Assembly (NCBI GenBank): GCA_027924585.1
Contig: BSBM01000592.1
Span: 7,262,501 to 7,326,500 of the forward strand
DNA length: 64,000 bases
Direction of reading: 5' to 3'
Source of the DNA: Larix kaempferi
Taxonomy: Eukaryota; Streptophyta; Pinopsida; Pinales; Pinaceae
Shown here: positions 54,997 to 64,000 of the stretch, one piece after another
Numbering within the stretch: the first letter of the stretch is position 1
Layout of the letters: every line of letters starts with the position of its first letter
Program-made: the position numbers and the translations under genes
Notes under the pieces: generated by a model
Databases searched by the model: none
The model's input: the letters and a program-made list of their open reading frames with translations, nothing else
What the model was told of the DNA's origin: nothing

Positions 54997-55534
54997 TGTT
55001 GGTTGTGGAGCCAGATCTTCTAGTCTCATAGATGATATTGTTTCAGCCATGCACCCCAGAGGAATGTACACTCATGCCCCAACCTTGGGGTTCAGGGAAT
55101 CGCCCTGAAAAAGGGGGTTTGGGGGCAACGCCCCCGAGTTACGAGGGTTACGGGGGTTCGGGGGCTGTTTTTTGCCAACAGTTTTTGGGCCCATGGTTTT
55201 GGGTATCCCGTGGTATTTTCCCATTGTCTTTCCCTTATAAAAGAAAGAAATTGTAATACGTCTAGGGGAGATGTATTAGGTTTTATGCATTGTAAAGATC
55301 TATGAAATCAAGAAGAGAGACTGTGAGACAGTGAAGAGGAAGTGCAGCTACTGTGCTGCAGGTTGTATCCCTTCACTTTGCTGGACGGTATAATAAAAAG
55401 GACTGGAAACTTTAGCATGGACGTAGCCCAAGTTGGGTGAACCACGATATATCTGTGTCTCTCTTGTAATGTGTGTGTGATTAAATTTGCATTTCTGTTT
55501 ATTGTTATTGCTCTGCGATCCTGTTTTTCTAACA
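54997..55534 (+). repeat. 3' LTR of the nested Copia, with 74-bp extra block
   Basis: 538 bp, ending TCTAACA, followed by TAAGT. Bases 55091-55164 (or an equivalent shift within GGGG) have no counterpart in the 5' LTR. The extra block has two perfect hairpins and multiple G-runs. Confidence 0.95.
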
Positions 55535-57117
55535 TAAGTCGAAATTGCCACTTTTGGTAAAATGACAGATTTTTTGCCCAAAAAATAGGTAGCCAATTCA
55601 ACCTTTGCACCTTTATAGACCTCTTCAAAATCAAAACAGATCCTTGATGACGATGCCTTTAATTATTACCTGTCATTAGAAACCATCCTCGAGGTGTTTG
55701 AATCAGCAAAAGTCAGATATGTGCAAAAATATGCTTCTTTGTCTTGTTCAGGACTCTTGGTGGCTAGGAAACCCAAAATATGAGCTTGTAAGCTACCGAA
55801 AGCTCTGCTTTCGGTGGATAATGAACAGTTGAATAGTTTGCCTAAGCCACCAAAAAGTCTGCTTTATAATAGTTCACAAAATTGCAAAAAATGCATTTTT
55901 CCTTAGCTTTTAACACTTTAGGGCTAATCTTCAATGTTGCTGCTGTTTAACGAGATACTTTTGCCTCTACTCTTTTCATATAGATATCACACTATTATTT
56001 TTCAAGCTGCTCAGGTGGTTCCACAAACTTCGAAGATGATTTCTATAAGTGATTCTCCTGGAAAATTTGTTGAGCCAATCAATCGTTATTTGTGGCATTA
56101 GTGATGAGATCTCCAATCCAACTATATGCAAGCTCATGTGTCACAACGTGCCCATCATTCCAATACCCTATGCATGCTTCTTATCTCGTGCTGTAGATAT
56201 ATAGACTTGAATCGAGCACCTTGAAACTGTTATTTATCTCCTTTGTTACAAGCCTAATACTGTGCGATGTCAATTTGTTGGACGCATGTGTGTAAGACGA
56301 CCTTTCCTCATTTGATAATCTAAAACACTTTGACATATGTGGTTGATACCTTTAAACCTGCAAGCACTTGGCGACAAAAACTCTGCCTTTATCTCAAATG
56401 ACACCTGCAAGATAATTGATTAAGAGCATATCCCCAAAAGGAAACTAATTGGATCGAGGTGTCAGGTCTATGGCAGAACAGGACATCAACAAAATCTATG
56501 TATTGTTGAGTGAACTCCTTGTCTGGCCTCGAGGTAGAATTCCTGAGGTTAACACTTGTGATATCATCATGCAAATGTATGAAATTTGCTCCTCCTGACA
56601 CTTCCTTGTGGACTGGTGCCTTTGAACTATCTAATGTTCCAAAAGCCGAACAACCATCAATCATAGGGCACCTGTAACTTAACTTGGCAAAGGGCAGTGT
56701 GTTGCATGAATTTGATGACTTAAGTATTGACTGCGCTTTGACATATGGAATTGGAGTTTGGCTTGACCCATGGCTTAACTTATATCTTGACTCTTTCTTT
56801 TTAGAAACTCTAGACTTACGATACTACATAATATGATCTAGGATTAAGCCACTTTAAAGCACACACCACTTTAATAAAATAAAAAAGATAGGAATAAAAA
56901 ACTAGAAATACATTTAGACTAAAAATATTGGGCAACATTTTTTTATTTGTAGGTCAAGAGGGAAAAGACGGAGAATTTCGATTGAAGCTGGTCAAGACTA
57001 GATAAGAAAATTGGAGATCTTGACATAGGAAAAAGCTTCAAAATTTTGACAATTTAAGGACAAATATATTTTAAATGTTCTCAAAATGTACTGGTAAATT
57101 TGAGTGCTAACATCTGG

Positions 57118-57198
57118 ATCCAGCTGGGATGGAGACCTCCCTGTGAGGCTCCAAGAACCTAGTAGTTCCAGACGCCTTTACCATTGGGCTATGGAGTC
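57118..57198 (-). pseudogene. tRNA-Arg-like sequence at the 3' LTR boundary
   Basis: The minus strand begins GACTCCATAGCCCAATGG, then TAAAGGCG. This agrees closely with plant tRNA-Arg(ACG), whose start is GACTCCATGGCCCAATGG, and box A (TRGCNNARYGG) matches perfectly. The 3' part has a T-arm-like GGGAGGTCTCCATCCC and ends TGGATCCA, which can partly pair with the GACTCCA start. It stops about 3-5 bp from the LTR edge (57112). The anticodon arm is poor (GAAC..GTTC), so it is not a working tRNA. It lies where the polypurine tract should be. Confidence 0.65.
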
Positions 57199-57426
57199 AT
57201 CTTGCTTGTGGAATTGATCCTCTGAAAACTTGTAGCCTGAATGTAGCCTGCCTGTAACATGCTCTGCTTTTTCAACAAAAACTGAAAACGACTGAAAGAA
57301 TCTACTTGCTCATAGGGTGAGCTTATTCTCTCTACCTACTTCTACTCTAACTATATCTACAGAAGCAGACTGATCAAGTAAAACTGAATCTCCAATGCAA
57401 CCAAGTAAGAAACTGATTTACTAATA

Positions 57427-58369
57427 TCATGCTTGGTCTGGACTTGAAAAATAAACAAAACTATAGCATGCAAAAATGTAGTTGATAACAGAAACAATCT
57501 TCGTCTGAAAAAATGTTTTGACATCCATACTACTCATAGATTCCAAATAATCAACAATAGGATCATAAATGTCACAAAGAAATAGCTCTTCATAATAGTG
57601 TTTCAACTGACTGAGATGCTTTTGCTGACTCCCTTCAATGACAACCTCTGTCGGAGAAACATGCATGATGAATTGTTGATCTAGATCTTTTTGTTCATCA
57701 TCTTCCTCTTCATGCCTGCTGCAATTTCCTTTATCTGCAAATCAGAAAACTGAGGGCTTCCCTTAGAATCTGCTACAGATTCAAATCTGTCACATGCTGA
57801 TATAAAAATTTGTTCGTCATCTTTTGGGTTTTGAAAGGGGACAATCTCAACTTCATGACACCCTAAGTCAGTAGGTGCATTTGATACAATGTCAAAAGCA
57901 TCTATACTATGGTTATCATTATGAAGATAATTTAAGGGCTGCTGCATATTGTGAGGGAGAGATCCTTCTCTATTTACATCCTCAACCTTATAATGTAACT
58001 TATATTCATCACAACAATTATCAAATGCAAACTCATCTGAAAAATACCTTTTGCAGTGCTCAGTGAATGCTTTGTGAAAATACTTCAATTATGAAATGCT
58101 GGAAGGAGGTAAAGAAAAATACCACTGACGTGCATCACCATACAATGAATGCATAAACAAACATCTTCATGCTGCAAATCTAATAGATCCATGCATTCAT
58201 GAAACTTGAGGAGGTGTTCTGCAGGATTGTCTTCTTTCTCCTCTTTGAAGACAAGTAGAAAATCTCCCCATTTTGACATATTAGGGACTGGATGTGGGAA
58301 ACCAGGAACTGAAAAGAAGTTGAGAGGTGTGAACCTCTGAGCCAAAAGAGCAGCAAATGCTTTTGACAT
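57427..58369 (-). pseudogene. Gag-like remnant of the gag-only element
   Basis: Three minus-strand pieces in different frames: 58369-58085, 58088-57681 and 57666-57427. The first has WGDFLLVFKEEKEDNPAEHL, LKFHECMDLLDLQHEDVCLC, matching the start of a plant Gypsy gag core (F-x-(E/D)DPAEHL..F.E...L...HEDV). The second resumes with FHKAFTEHCKRYFSDEFAF, the expected next block, after a frameshift near 58130. The rest is acidic and unassigned, with no zinc knuckle or protease. This leaves the element with a structural-protein relic at most. Confidence 0.75.
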
Positions 58370-58513
58370 CTAAATATTGTGGAGTCGCCACTAAATTCGT
58401 CCTTCATGGAGTCGCCAGATAGATAATTACAACCGAGATAATGTCCAGACTTTGTCTATCATCAAAGCTGGATCTATGTTGTCTCCCAAGGAAGCTGCGC
58501 TTCAATCTCCTCT

Positions 58514-58530
58514 CCCCAACAACGGTGCCA
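58514..58530 (-). other. Primer-binding site, tRNA-Asp type
   Basis: The minus strand reads TGGCACCGTTGTTGGGG, three bases from the LTR. It matches the complement of plant tRNA-Asp (TGGCGCCGTTGCCGGGG) except at two positions. It proves minus-strand orientation. Confidence 0.88.
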
Positions 58531-58533
58531 AAA

Positions 58534-60765
58534 TGTTGTCACTCCAGGAAACTCTTCTAGGTTGCAGCTCGAAGATGCCTGGTAACTTAATGATTTTCTC
58601 AATTGGATCAAGTCGGATGACTAACACAAGGTGTACTTAGTCAAAGCATGCATAGATATATCAATGGAAAAGGATTTTAACCAACTCTGTTAAGAGGTTT
58701 TTGAATAAAGTATATGGATGGACAGATCTTATACTATCAGCAAAAACATACATAAACAATATATATGAATGGCCAAAGTTATAAGCAAATAATACTTGCA
58801 AAGCTTAGTCAATCAATGTATTGAAAAATATGACAATTCTCAGACACTAGATCAACTAAGGAAATGAAATAACTCATTCAAATACAAGCATAGAATGGAT
58901 AATAGGTGAAACTGAACATAATAGGCAAAAGAAGCTTATATTATGATATGCTATGAGAAGTCTGAAAATACAATCTGTTTGCAAATCTCCAAAATCGAAC
59001 CCCTACTTCTTATGAAGTTTTAGACTTTATAGCCTTTACAAGACAGTTCCAGATCCTAAGAAACTGGATTTGATTTACTAAAAATAGAAAGTCAAAACCG
59101 ATTACAATAGAATAGGGATGGATCCTAAAAAATAGGTCAACTTCTGATCTTTATGATTTCCATCTCCTCCAAAGTCTTCGATATGTGTAGTAGATCTCCA
59201 TAGGCCGTGGATAAGTCGAAATTGCCACTTTTGGTAAAATGACAGATTTTTTGCCCAAAAAATAGGTAGACCTCTTCAAAATCAAAACAGATCTTTAATG
59301 ATGATGCCTTTAATTATTGCTTATCATTAGAAACCATCCTAGAGATGTTTGGATCAACAAAAGTCAGATCTGTGCAAAAATATGCTTCTCTTTCTTGTTC
59401 TGTACTTTCGGTGGCTAGGAAAATCAAAATCTGAGCTTGCAAGCTACCAAAAGCTATGCTTTCGATGGATAATGAACAGTTGAACAGTTTTCCTAAGCCA
59501 CCAAAAAGTCTTCTTTATAACAGTTCACAAAATTGCAAAAAATGCATTTTTCCTTTTAGCTTTTAACACTTCAGGGATGATCTTCAATGCTGCTGCTGTT
59601 TAACCAGATACTTTGTCCTCTGCTCTTTTCATTCATATATCACATTGTTATTTCTCAGGTTGCTCAAGTGGTTCCACAAACTTCGAAGATGATTTCTATA
59701 AGTGATTCTCCTGAAAAACTTTGTTAAGCGAATCAATCGTTATTTGTGGCATTAGTGATGAGATCTCCAATCCAGCTATATGCAAGCTCATGTGTCACAA
59801 CCTGCCCATCATTCCAATACCTGATGCATGCTTCTTATCTCATGCTGTAGATATATAGACCTGAATCAAGCACCTTGAAACTGTTATTTCTCTCCTTTGT
59901 TACAAGCCTAATACTGTGCGATGTCGATTTGCTGGACGCATGAGTGTAAGACGACCTTTCCTCATTTGACAATCTGAAATACTTTGACATATGTGGTTGA
60001 TACCTTTAAACCTGCAAGCACTTGGCGACAACAACTCTGCCTTTATCTCAAATGACACCTGTAAGATAATTGATTAAGAGCATATCCCCAAAAGGAAACT
60101 AATTGGATCGAGGTGTCAGGTCTGTGGCATAATAGGACATCAACAAAATCTATGTATTGTTGAGGGAACTCCTCGTCTGGCCTCGAGGTAACATTCCTGA
60201 GGTTACACCTATGATATCATCATGCAAATGTCCGAACTTTGCTCCTCCTGACACTTCCTTGCGGCCTGGTGCCTTTGACCTATCTAATGTTCCAAAAGCT
60301 GAATAACCATCAATCATAGGGCACCTGTAACTTCACTTGGCAAAGGGCAGTATTTTGCATGAATTTGATGACTTAAGTATTGACTATGCTTTGACATATG
60401 GACTTGGAGTTTGGCTTGACCCATGGCTTAACTTATAGCTTGACTCTTGATTTTTAGAAACTCTAGACTTACGATAATACATAATATGATCTAGGATTAA
60501 GCCACTTTAAAGCACACACCGCTTTAATAAAATAGAAAAGCTAGGAATAAAAAACTAGAAATACATCCAGACTAAAAATCTTGGGCAACATTTTTTTATT
60601 TGTAGGTCAAGAGGGCAAAGCCAGAGAATTTCGATTGAAGCTGGTCAAGACTAGATAAGAAAATTGGAGATCATGACATAGGCAAAAGCTTCAAAATTTT
60701 GACAATTTAAGGACAAATATATTTTAAATGTTCTCAAAATGTACTGGTAAATTTGAGTGCTAACA
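58534..60765 (-). repeat. 5' LTR of the gag-only element
   Basis: 2232 bp, TGTTGTCACTCC..GTGCTAACA on the plus strand. It is the uninterrupted copy, so it shows the pre-insertion target of the nested Copia at 59212. AAGTG follows at 60766-60770. Confidence 0.93.
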
Positions 60766-60770
60766 AAGTG

Positions 60771-62110
60771 TCCAAAGAATTCCTTAACTTAACATATGCA
60801 TTAACAAGGGCTTGAAGATATTCCTTCCACTCATCCATCTCCCCCTCTAGCTCCAAATCCATATTTGGTTTCCATCCATATCTCCATAAACTAACAACAT
60901 TTGGGTTGTACACATACACTAAATATTCCAAACCTTCATTTCTCAATTTGTTAATTTGAATATAAAAAAGACAATAAATTTCTAGACCTCCAATCTATGG
61001 ACCCACTCTAAGTCTAAATTTTTTGCCATCCATAACTTTCCATGCTAAGAAGATTCCTACCAATGGATATGAGAGAACTAAAGATTTTGAAAATGTCTAT
61101 CCATTATTATATCTATTGACTAGGTTTCAGATATATTCCTCCATCAAATGTGGCTCTATATATTTCATTAACAACATCTTCTACCAAAGGCTTTGTATGG
61201 AAATCAACCTCCAAATCCATTTTTCTTTCAATGCCCCTCTAAACAAATGCACATTCTTTATCTACCATCCTCCCACTTCACAAAATGAATTCCATATTTC
61301 TCATTCCTAATTATCTAGAGGTAACTCTTTTTTTTGTTATGAATCTTATTCAATGTGCCTTTTGGGATGTAGGCCATTGAGTGCCGGTATATAACTGTGG
61401 CTTCTAGTACTAATTTGATCAATATGAGAATCCCCTGTAAAAGACATCTATAGACTGCACCATGATTCGTTGTCCTTTCCATTTTCTTATACAACCATAG
61501 TAAACCATTGTCGCCATAATCATTGACATTCATTTAGAAACATATATACTTCATACTATGATCACATTGCTGATATTTTAAAGGCAAGAGTGCTTTTGTA
61601 ATATTCTCTTGAACTAGAATAATCTTGTGATATGAGATAATATATTTATTAAGACTTACCTCCATCCTTATTTATTTCCCAAATATTCTCAAAACCCACT
61701 CAATTTATTTTTCATCTTGGACCGATCCATTACTAAATAATAGGACGTCATCTACAAAAAGTGAGTGCGCAATACCCATATTTATAGCAAAATTAATTCC
61801 CTTCAAAACTCTTTCTCTCTTTAAATTCTCCAAACACCTACTCACACTTTGTACCACCATTAGGACTAGGAGGGGGGACAATAGATCAATGACACTTGGA
61901 AAAATAAAAGTCATTCAAACCTTGTCTTAACCCCCTTGAAGATTTCAAAAAATAGATGATGTTGAGCCATTAACCAACACTATAAAAGATATTGAAGAAT
62001 TAAATCCTTCCACCCAATTGAAAAGGGATATATTAAACCATAGATGAATGAGAGTAAGTGTCAGCCAAATTATAAGGTAATAATTTATGTTAAAATTATC
62101 ATCAACGCAA
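60771..62110 (-). pseudogene. LINE C reverse transcriptase remnant
   Basis: Minus-strand fragments in order: TLIHLWFNISLFNWV and LVNGSTSSIF (62080-61950), a QG-type motif, LLVLMVVQSVSRCLENLKRE, GIAHSLFVDDVLLFSNGSVQ (61914-61705) with both catalytic aspartates, then LILIKLVLEATVIYRHSMAY, IPKGTLNKI (61533-61315). Shifted segments follow to the AAGTG duplication at 60766-60770. The frame is broken many times. The missing upstream part may lie beyond a further insertion starting near 62088. Confidence 0.8.
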
Positions 62111-64000
62111 GTTTGTAAACTCATGAGGTGCAGGGAAAAATATATGCAGAGATAATTCCTAAAGTGCTTCTAGAATTATGAAATCCACTCACCAATTAGC
62201 ACACAATTATTTAAAACAAAACTTGCATATAGAAAGCAACTTAAATCCTATGATATCATTCAATATTGATTAAAATCCATTGTGAGCTCCTAAGGTAGAA
62301 TTGCAGGCCAATAACAAGCAATCCTTCTTATGACTGACAGTACTATAATAGTCCCACCTCTAATAGATTTGATCAATTCTTAGAAAGACACCTTGGTAAA
62401 CTAAATCTGAGAACAACAAGCAATTGTAATCATGAATCCATGAGACCAATACCATCCATAAAATACCCTGATTTTGAGACCATGATCATATGTTCTTGTT
62501 ATTTGCTTTGTTATTATGGCACTAGGTGTTGGGACTATGGTCTCTATGACATCATTGTAAATAAATAAAATATCTAGCTCAACATGGACAACTAACAAGA
62601 ATGAGGAGCCTTGGACTTCACAAGTGAGGGGGAATGGGGACTTCCTAGTGCACTCTAGACTTGATGACCACCCAAACAATTGATGATGGACCCAACTTTA
62701 CCCTTTTGGACCTTATTTATGTTTTGTAACTCCCTCACGAAGGTTTGGTAGCTCCACTTGCACTAGTGCACCCTCTTGAGAGATTGGTGGGCCCCACTTG
62801 GTGATAGCGCCCTTGCTCCACTACTCATGGGAGATTATCCATATTTTTGTGTTGTAGGTTAGTTATGACACCTAATTGGCTCCCTCTCTCAAGTCCCATG
62901 ACCAATTTCTCCCTCCTTGGCCTCCAATCCTCATTTTTTAGTAACTCCTCTCATTTTTCTATTCCTGGAAAATGGAATCTATCTCAACTTAACCTCTACT
63001 TCACCCCAACTCGAGTTAACCTCATGGAGTTCGAATTCCCTCCCTTATTTCCTCTATGAATTCAAATTTCCTCCTTTAGCTATAAAACCAAGTGCTACCT
63101 TCCTTGGGAACAATTACCAGTTACCTCAGTCATGTTATGTGATCTATTCATTCCTGATATAGATGGATGTAGGTGGACACCCACTTATTCCACTAGCTCA
63201 AAACAGTTTTCCATTTTGGCAATTTTCTAGTAATTTTTCTATAGTTTTTCGGGTCCCGAACTTCCCGGGCCATTTTCAGGTCCTAAATGAAGATTTTTGG
63301 AAATTCGGGCAAGGGGTTGGGGGGGGGGAAATGGTTGCCTTCATCATGAATTGGACCCCATTCGAAAGTTGAAAAGCTAAAATAGACCTTTCCAATGGGC
63401 TATCGAGTGACCCAAACAGAGATCATATGCAAAAGGTATGACCCCGGGAAGTTGACTGTTCAACTAACCACCTTGGGGCCACAAAATTTATGACAGTTCA
63501 TCTTATAGGGTTAGGTTTTTGGATGTTTAGGGTTCTTTCCCTCATGCTTATGATAAATAGGCCCTTTTGGCCTCTTCTTGTATTCAACTTGTCACGAATG
63601 AGCGTAGTCACCACATCTCTTCTTAGAGATATAGCTACCACCATTCTAGTTGCTTTTATTTTACAGTTTGTTCTATTTCATTCATTTTGATAGAATACTA
63701 GTTTATTGTATTACTGTGTTTCTTGCCATATATCTATGTATGTGAACATATATATACTCTTTCATTTCGTTCTCACATAATCTCGAACTATGCCAGTGTG
63801 ATGAATGATTGTATGATAGCTATGTGCATTGTGAACCATTGTGAGTTGAGATGGAATTGAACCATTGATAGATCTTATTTTTCAATGTTTAGACAACAAG
63901 AGGTCCTCACTCCCATTGCTTATCTCTGCCCCATCTCATCACGTAAAGCTTGGGAAGAATGGTGATGTCCTAAGGGAATTTTGTAGTGAAGGGAGTCACA
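62111..64000. other. Unassigned, possibly the start of another LTR element
   Basis: LINE C similarity stops near 62110; TGTTAAAATT at 62088 could be an LTR edge inside it, but no partner is in the window. Between 62680 and 64000 the sequence looks LTR-like (CCCAACTTTACCC, GATAAATAGGCCC at 63551 as a possible promoter). Short open stretches have no recognisable domain. A G-run lies at 63320-63329. Confidence 0.35.

Larger units (their letters stand above)
44755..55534 (+). mobile_element. Copia retrotransposon, 4.9 kb without its nested Gypsy
   Basis: LTRs at 44755-45218 (464 bp) and 54997-55534 (538 bp) are bracketed by TAAGT at 44750-44754 and 55535-55539. A primer-binding site TGGTATCGGAGCC lies at 45221 and an AAGTGGGAGAT tract precedes the 3' LTR. 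Gag, protease, integrase, RT and RNase H occur in Copia order in one plus-strand frame. That frame is interrupted by several stops, a deletion in RT, and the Gypsy element at 47457-53338. Subtracting the Gypsy and one target copy restores the frame between codons before 47456 and after 53344. Confidence 0.95.
44076..57112 (-). repeat. 3' LTR of the gag-only element, split by the Copia insertion
   Basis: Segments 44076-44754 and 55540-57112 align end to end with 58534-60765. The uninterrupted target reads GTGGATAAGTCGAAATTGCC at 59208-59227, giving an empty-site control for the Copia insertion. Divergence from the partner LTR is visibly higher than between the Copia LTRs, with small indels. 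Confidence 0.92.
44076..60765 (-). mobile_element. Gag-only LTR retrotransposon (5.9 kb without inserts), non-autonomous
   Basis: Long LTRs of about 2.25 kb (44076-57112 after removing the Copia and one target copy) and 2.23 kb (58534-60765) flank a 1.42-kb interior. The target duplication is AAGTG at 44071-44075 and 60766-60770. A tRNA-Asp-type primer-binding site on the minus strand (complement 58514-58530) sets the orientation. The interior holds only gag-like fragments (58369 to 57427) and, next to the 3' LTR, a tRNA-like sequence instead of a polypurine tract. There is no pol. This is a terminal-repeat-with-gag type element that would depend on an autonomous Gypsy relative. Confidence 0.9.
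42781..62110 (-). mobile_element. LINE C: L1-type retrotransposon hosting a three-deep LTR-element nest
   Basis: The minus strand from about 62110 to 60771 encodes RT, and 44070 to 42781 encodes zf-RVT and RNase H. Everything between is an inserted LTR element flanked by AAGTG (44071-44075 and 60766-60770). The 5' part (endonuclease, start of RT) is missing. An A-run on the minus strand near 42781 fits the 3' end. Many stops and shifts mark it as the oldest layer. Confidence 0.85.

Overview
This is plant nuclear DNA of the retrotransposon-packed, gene-poor kind found in large seed-plant genomes. A gymnosperm is plausible, but nothing here proves the lineage. The evidence is plant-type Ty1/Copia and Ty3/Gypsy elements with tRNA-iMet, tRNA-Arg and tRNA-Asp primer-binding sites, plant L1-type LINEs with a C-terminal RNase H, tRNA-derived SINEs and long AT-rich spacers. 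Only one host-type gene is visible, an intronless RING-H2 protein gene at 36349-37437, and a TAG codon splits its RING domain.

Layout. 1-7892: decayed minus-strand Gypsy element running off the left edge and carrying a 606-bp solo LTR with a perfect 5-bp target duplication. 7893-21306: plus-strand LINE (LINE A), split by an unresolved 5.7-kb insertion (8633-14361) and by a 3.8-kb LTR element without coding capacity (15210-19019). 22441-22595: SINE fragment. 22860-33900: minus-strand LINE (LINE B), split cleanly by a 7.7-kb Copia element (24594-32298). That Copia has about 99% identical LTRs, keeps only the end of its reverse transcriptase plus RNase H, and holds five consecutive tandem-repeat arrays in its 3' region. 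34001-35010: GC-rich retroposon with a LINE-like tail. 35173-35492: SINE with an internal 103-bp duplication. 36349-37437: RING gene. 37438-41447: AT-rich spacer. 41461-41710: SINE with a 13-bp target duplication.

42781-62110 is a four-level nest: LINE C (minus) contains a 5.9-kb gag-only LTR element (44076-60765), which contains a Copia element (44755-55534), which contains a Gypsy chromovirus (47457-53338). Each of the three LTR elements is bracketed by a 5-bp target duplication, and LTR divergence falls with nesting depth. 62111-64000 has no recognisable gene.

Nearly all coding sequence belongs to transposons and is broken by stops, frameshifts or deletions. The most intact is the chromovirus, whose gag-pol frame of about 1500 codons has only three stops. 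The least explained structures are the five-array 3' region of the 24594-32298 Copia, a tRNA-Arg-like sequence where the gag-only element should have its polypurine tract, a 74-bp G-rich hairpin block present in one Copia LTR and absent from its partner, and the stop inside the RING domain.
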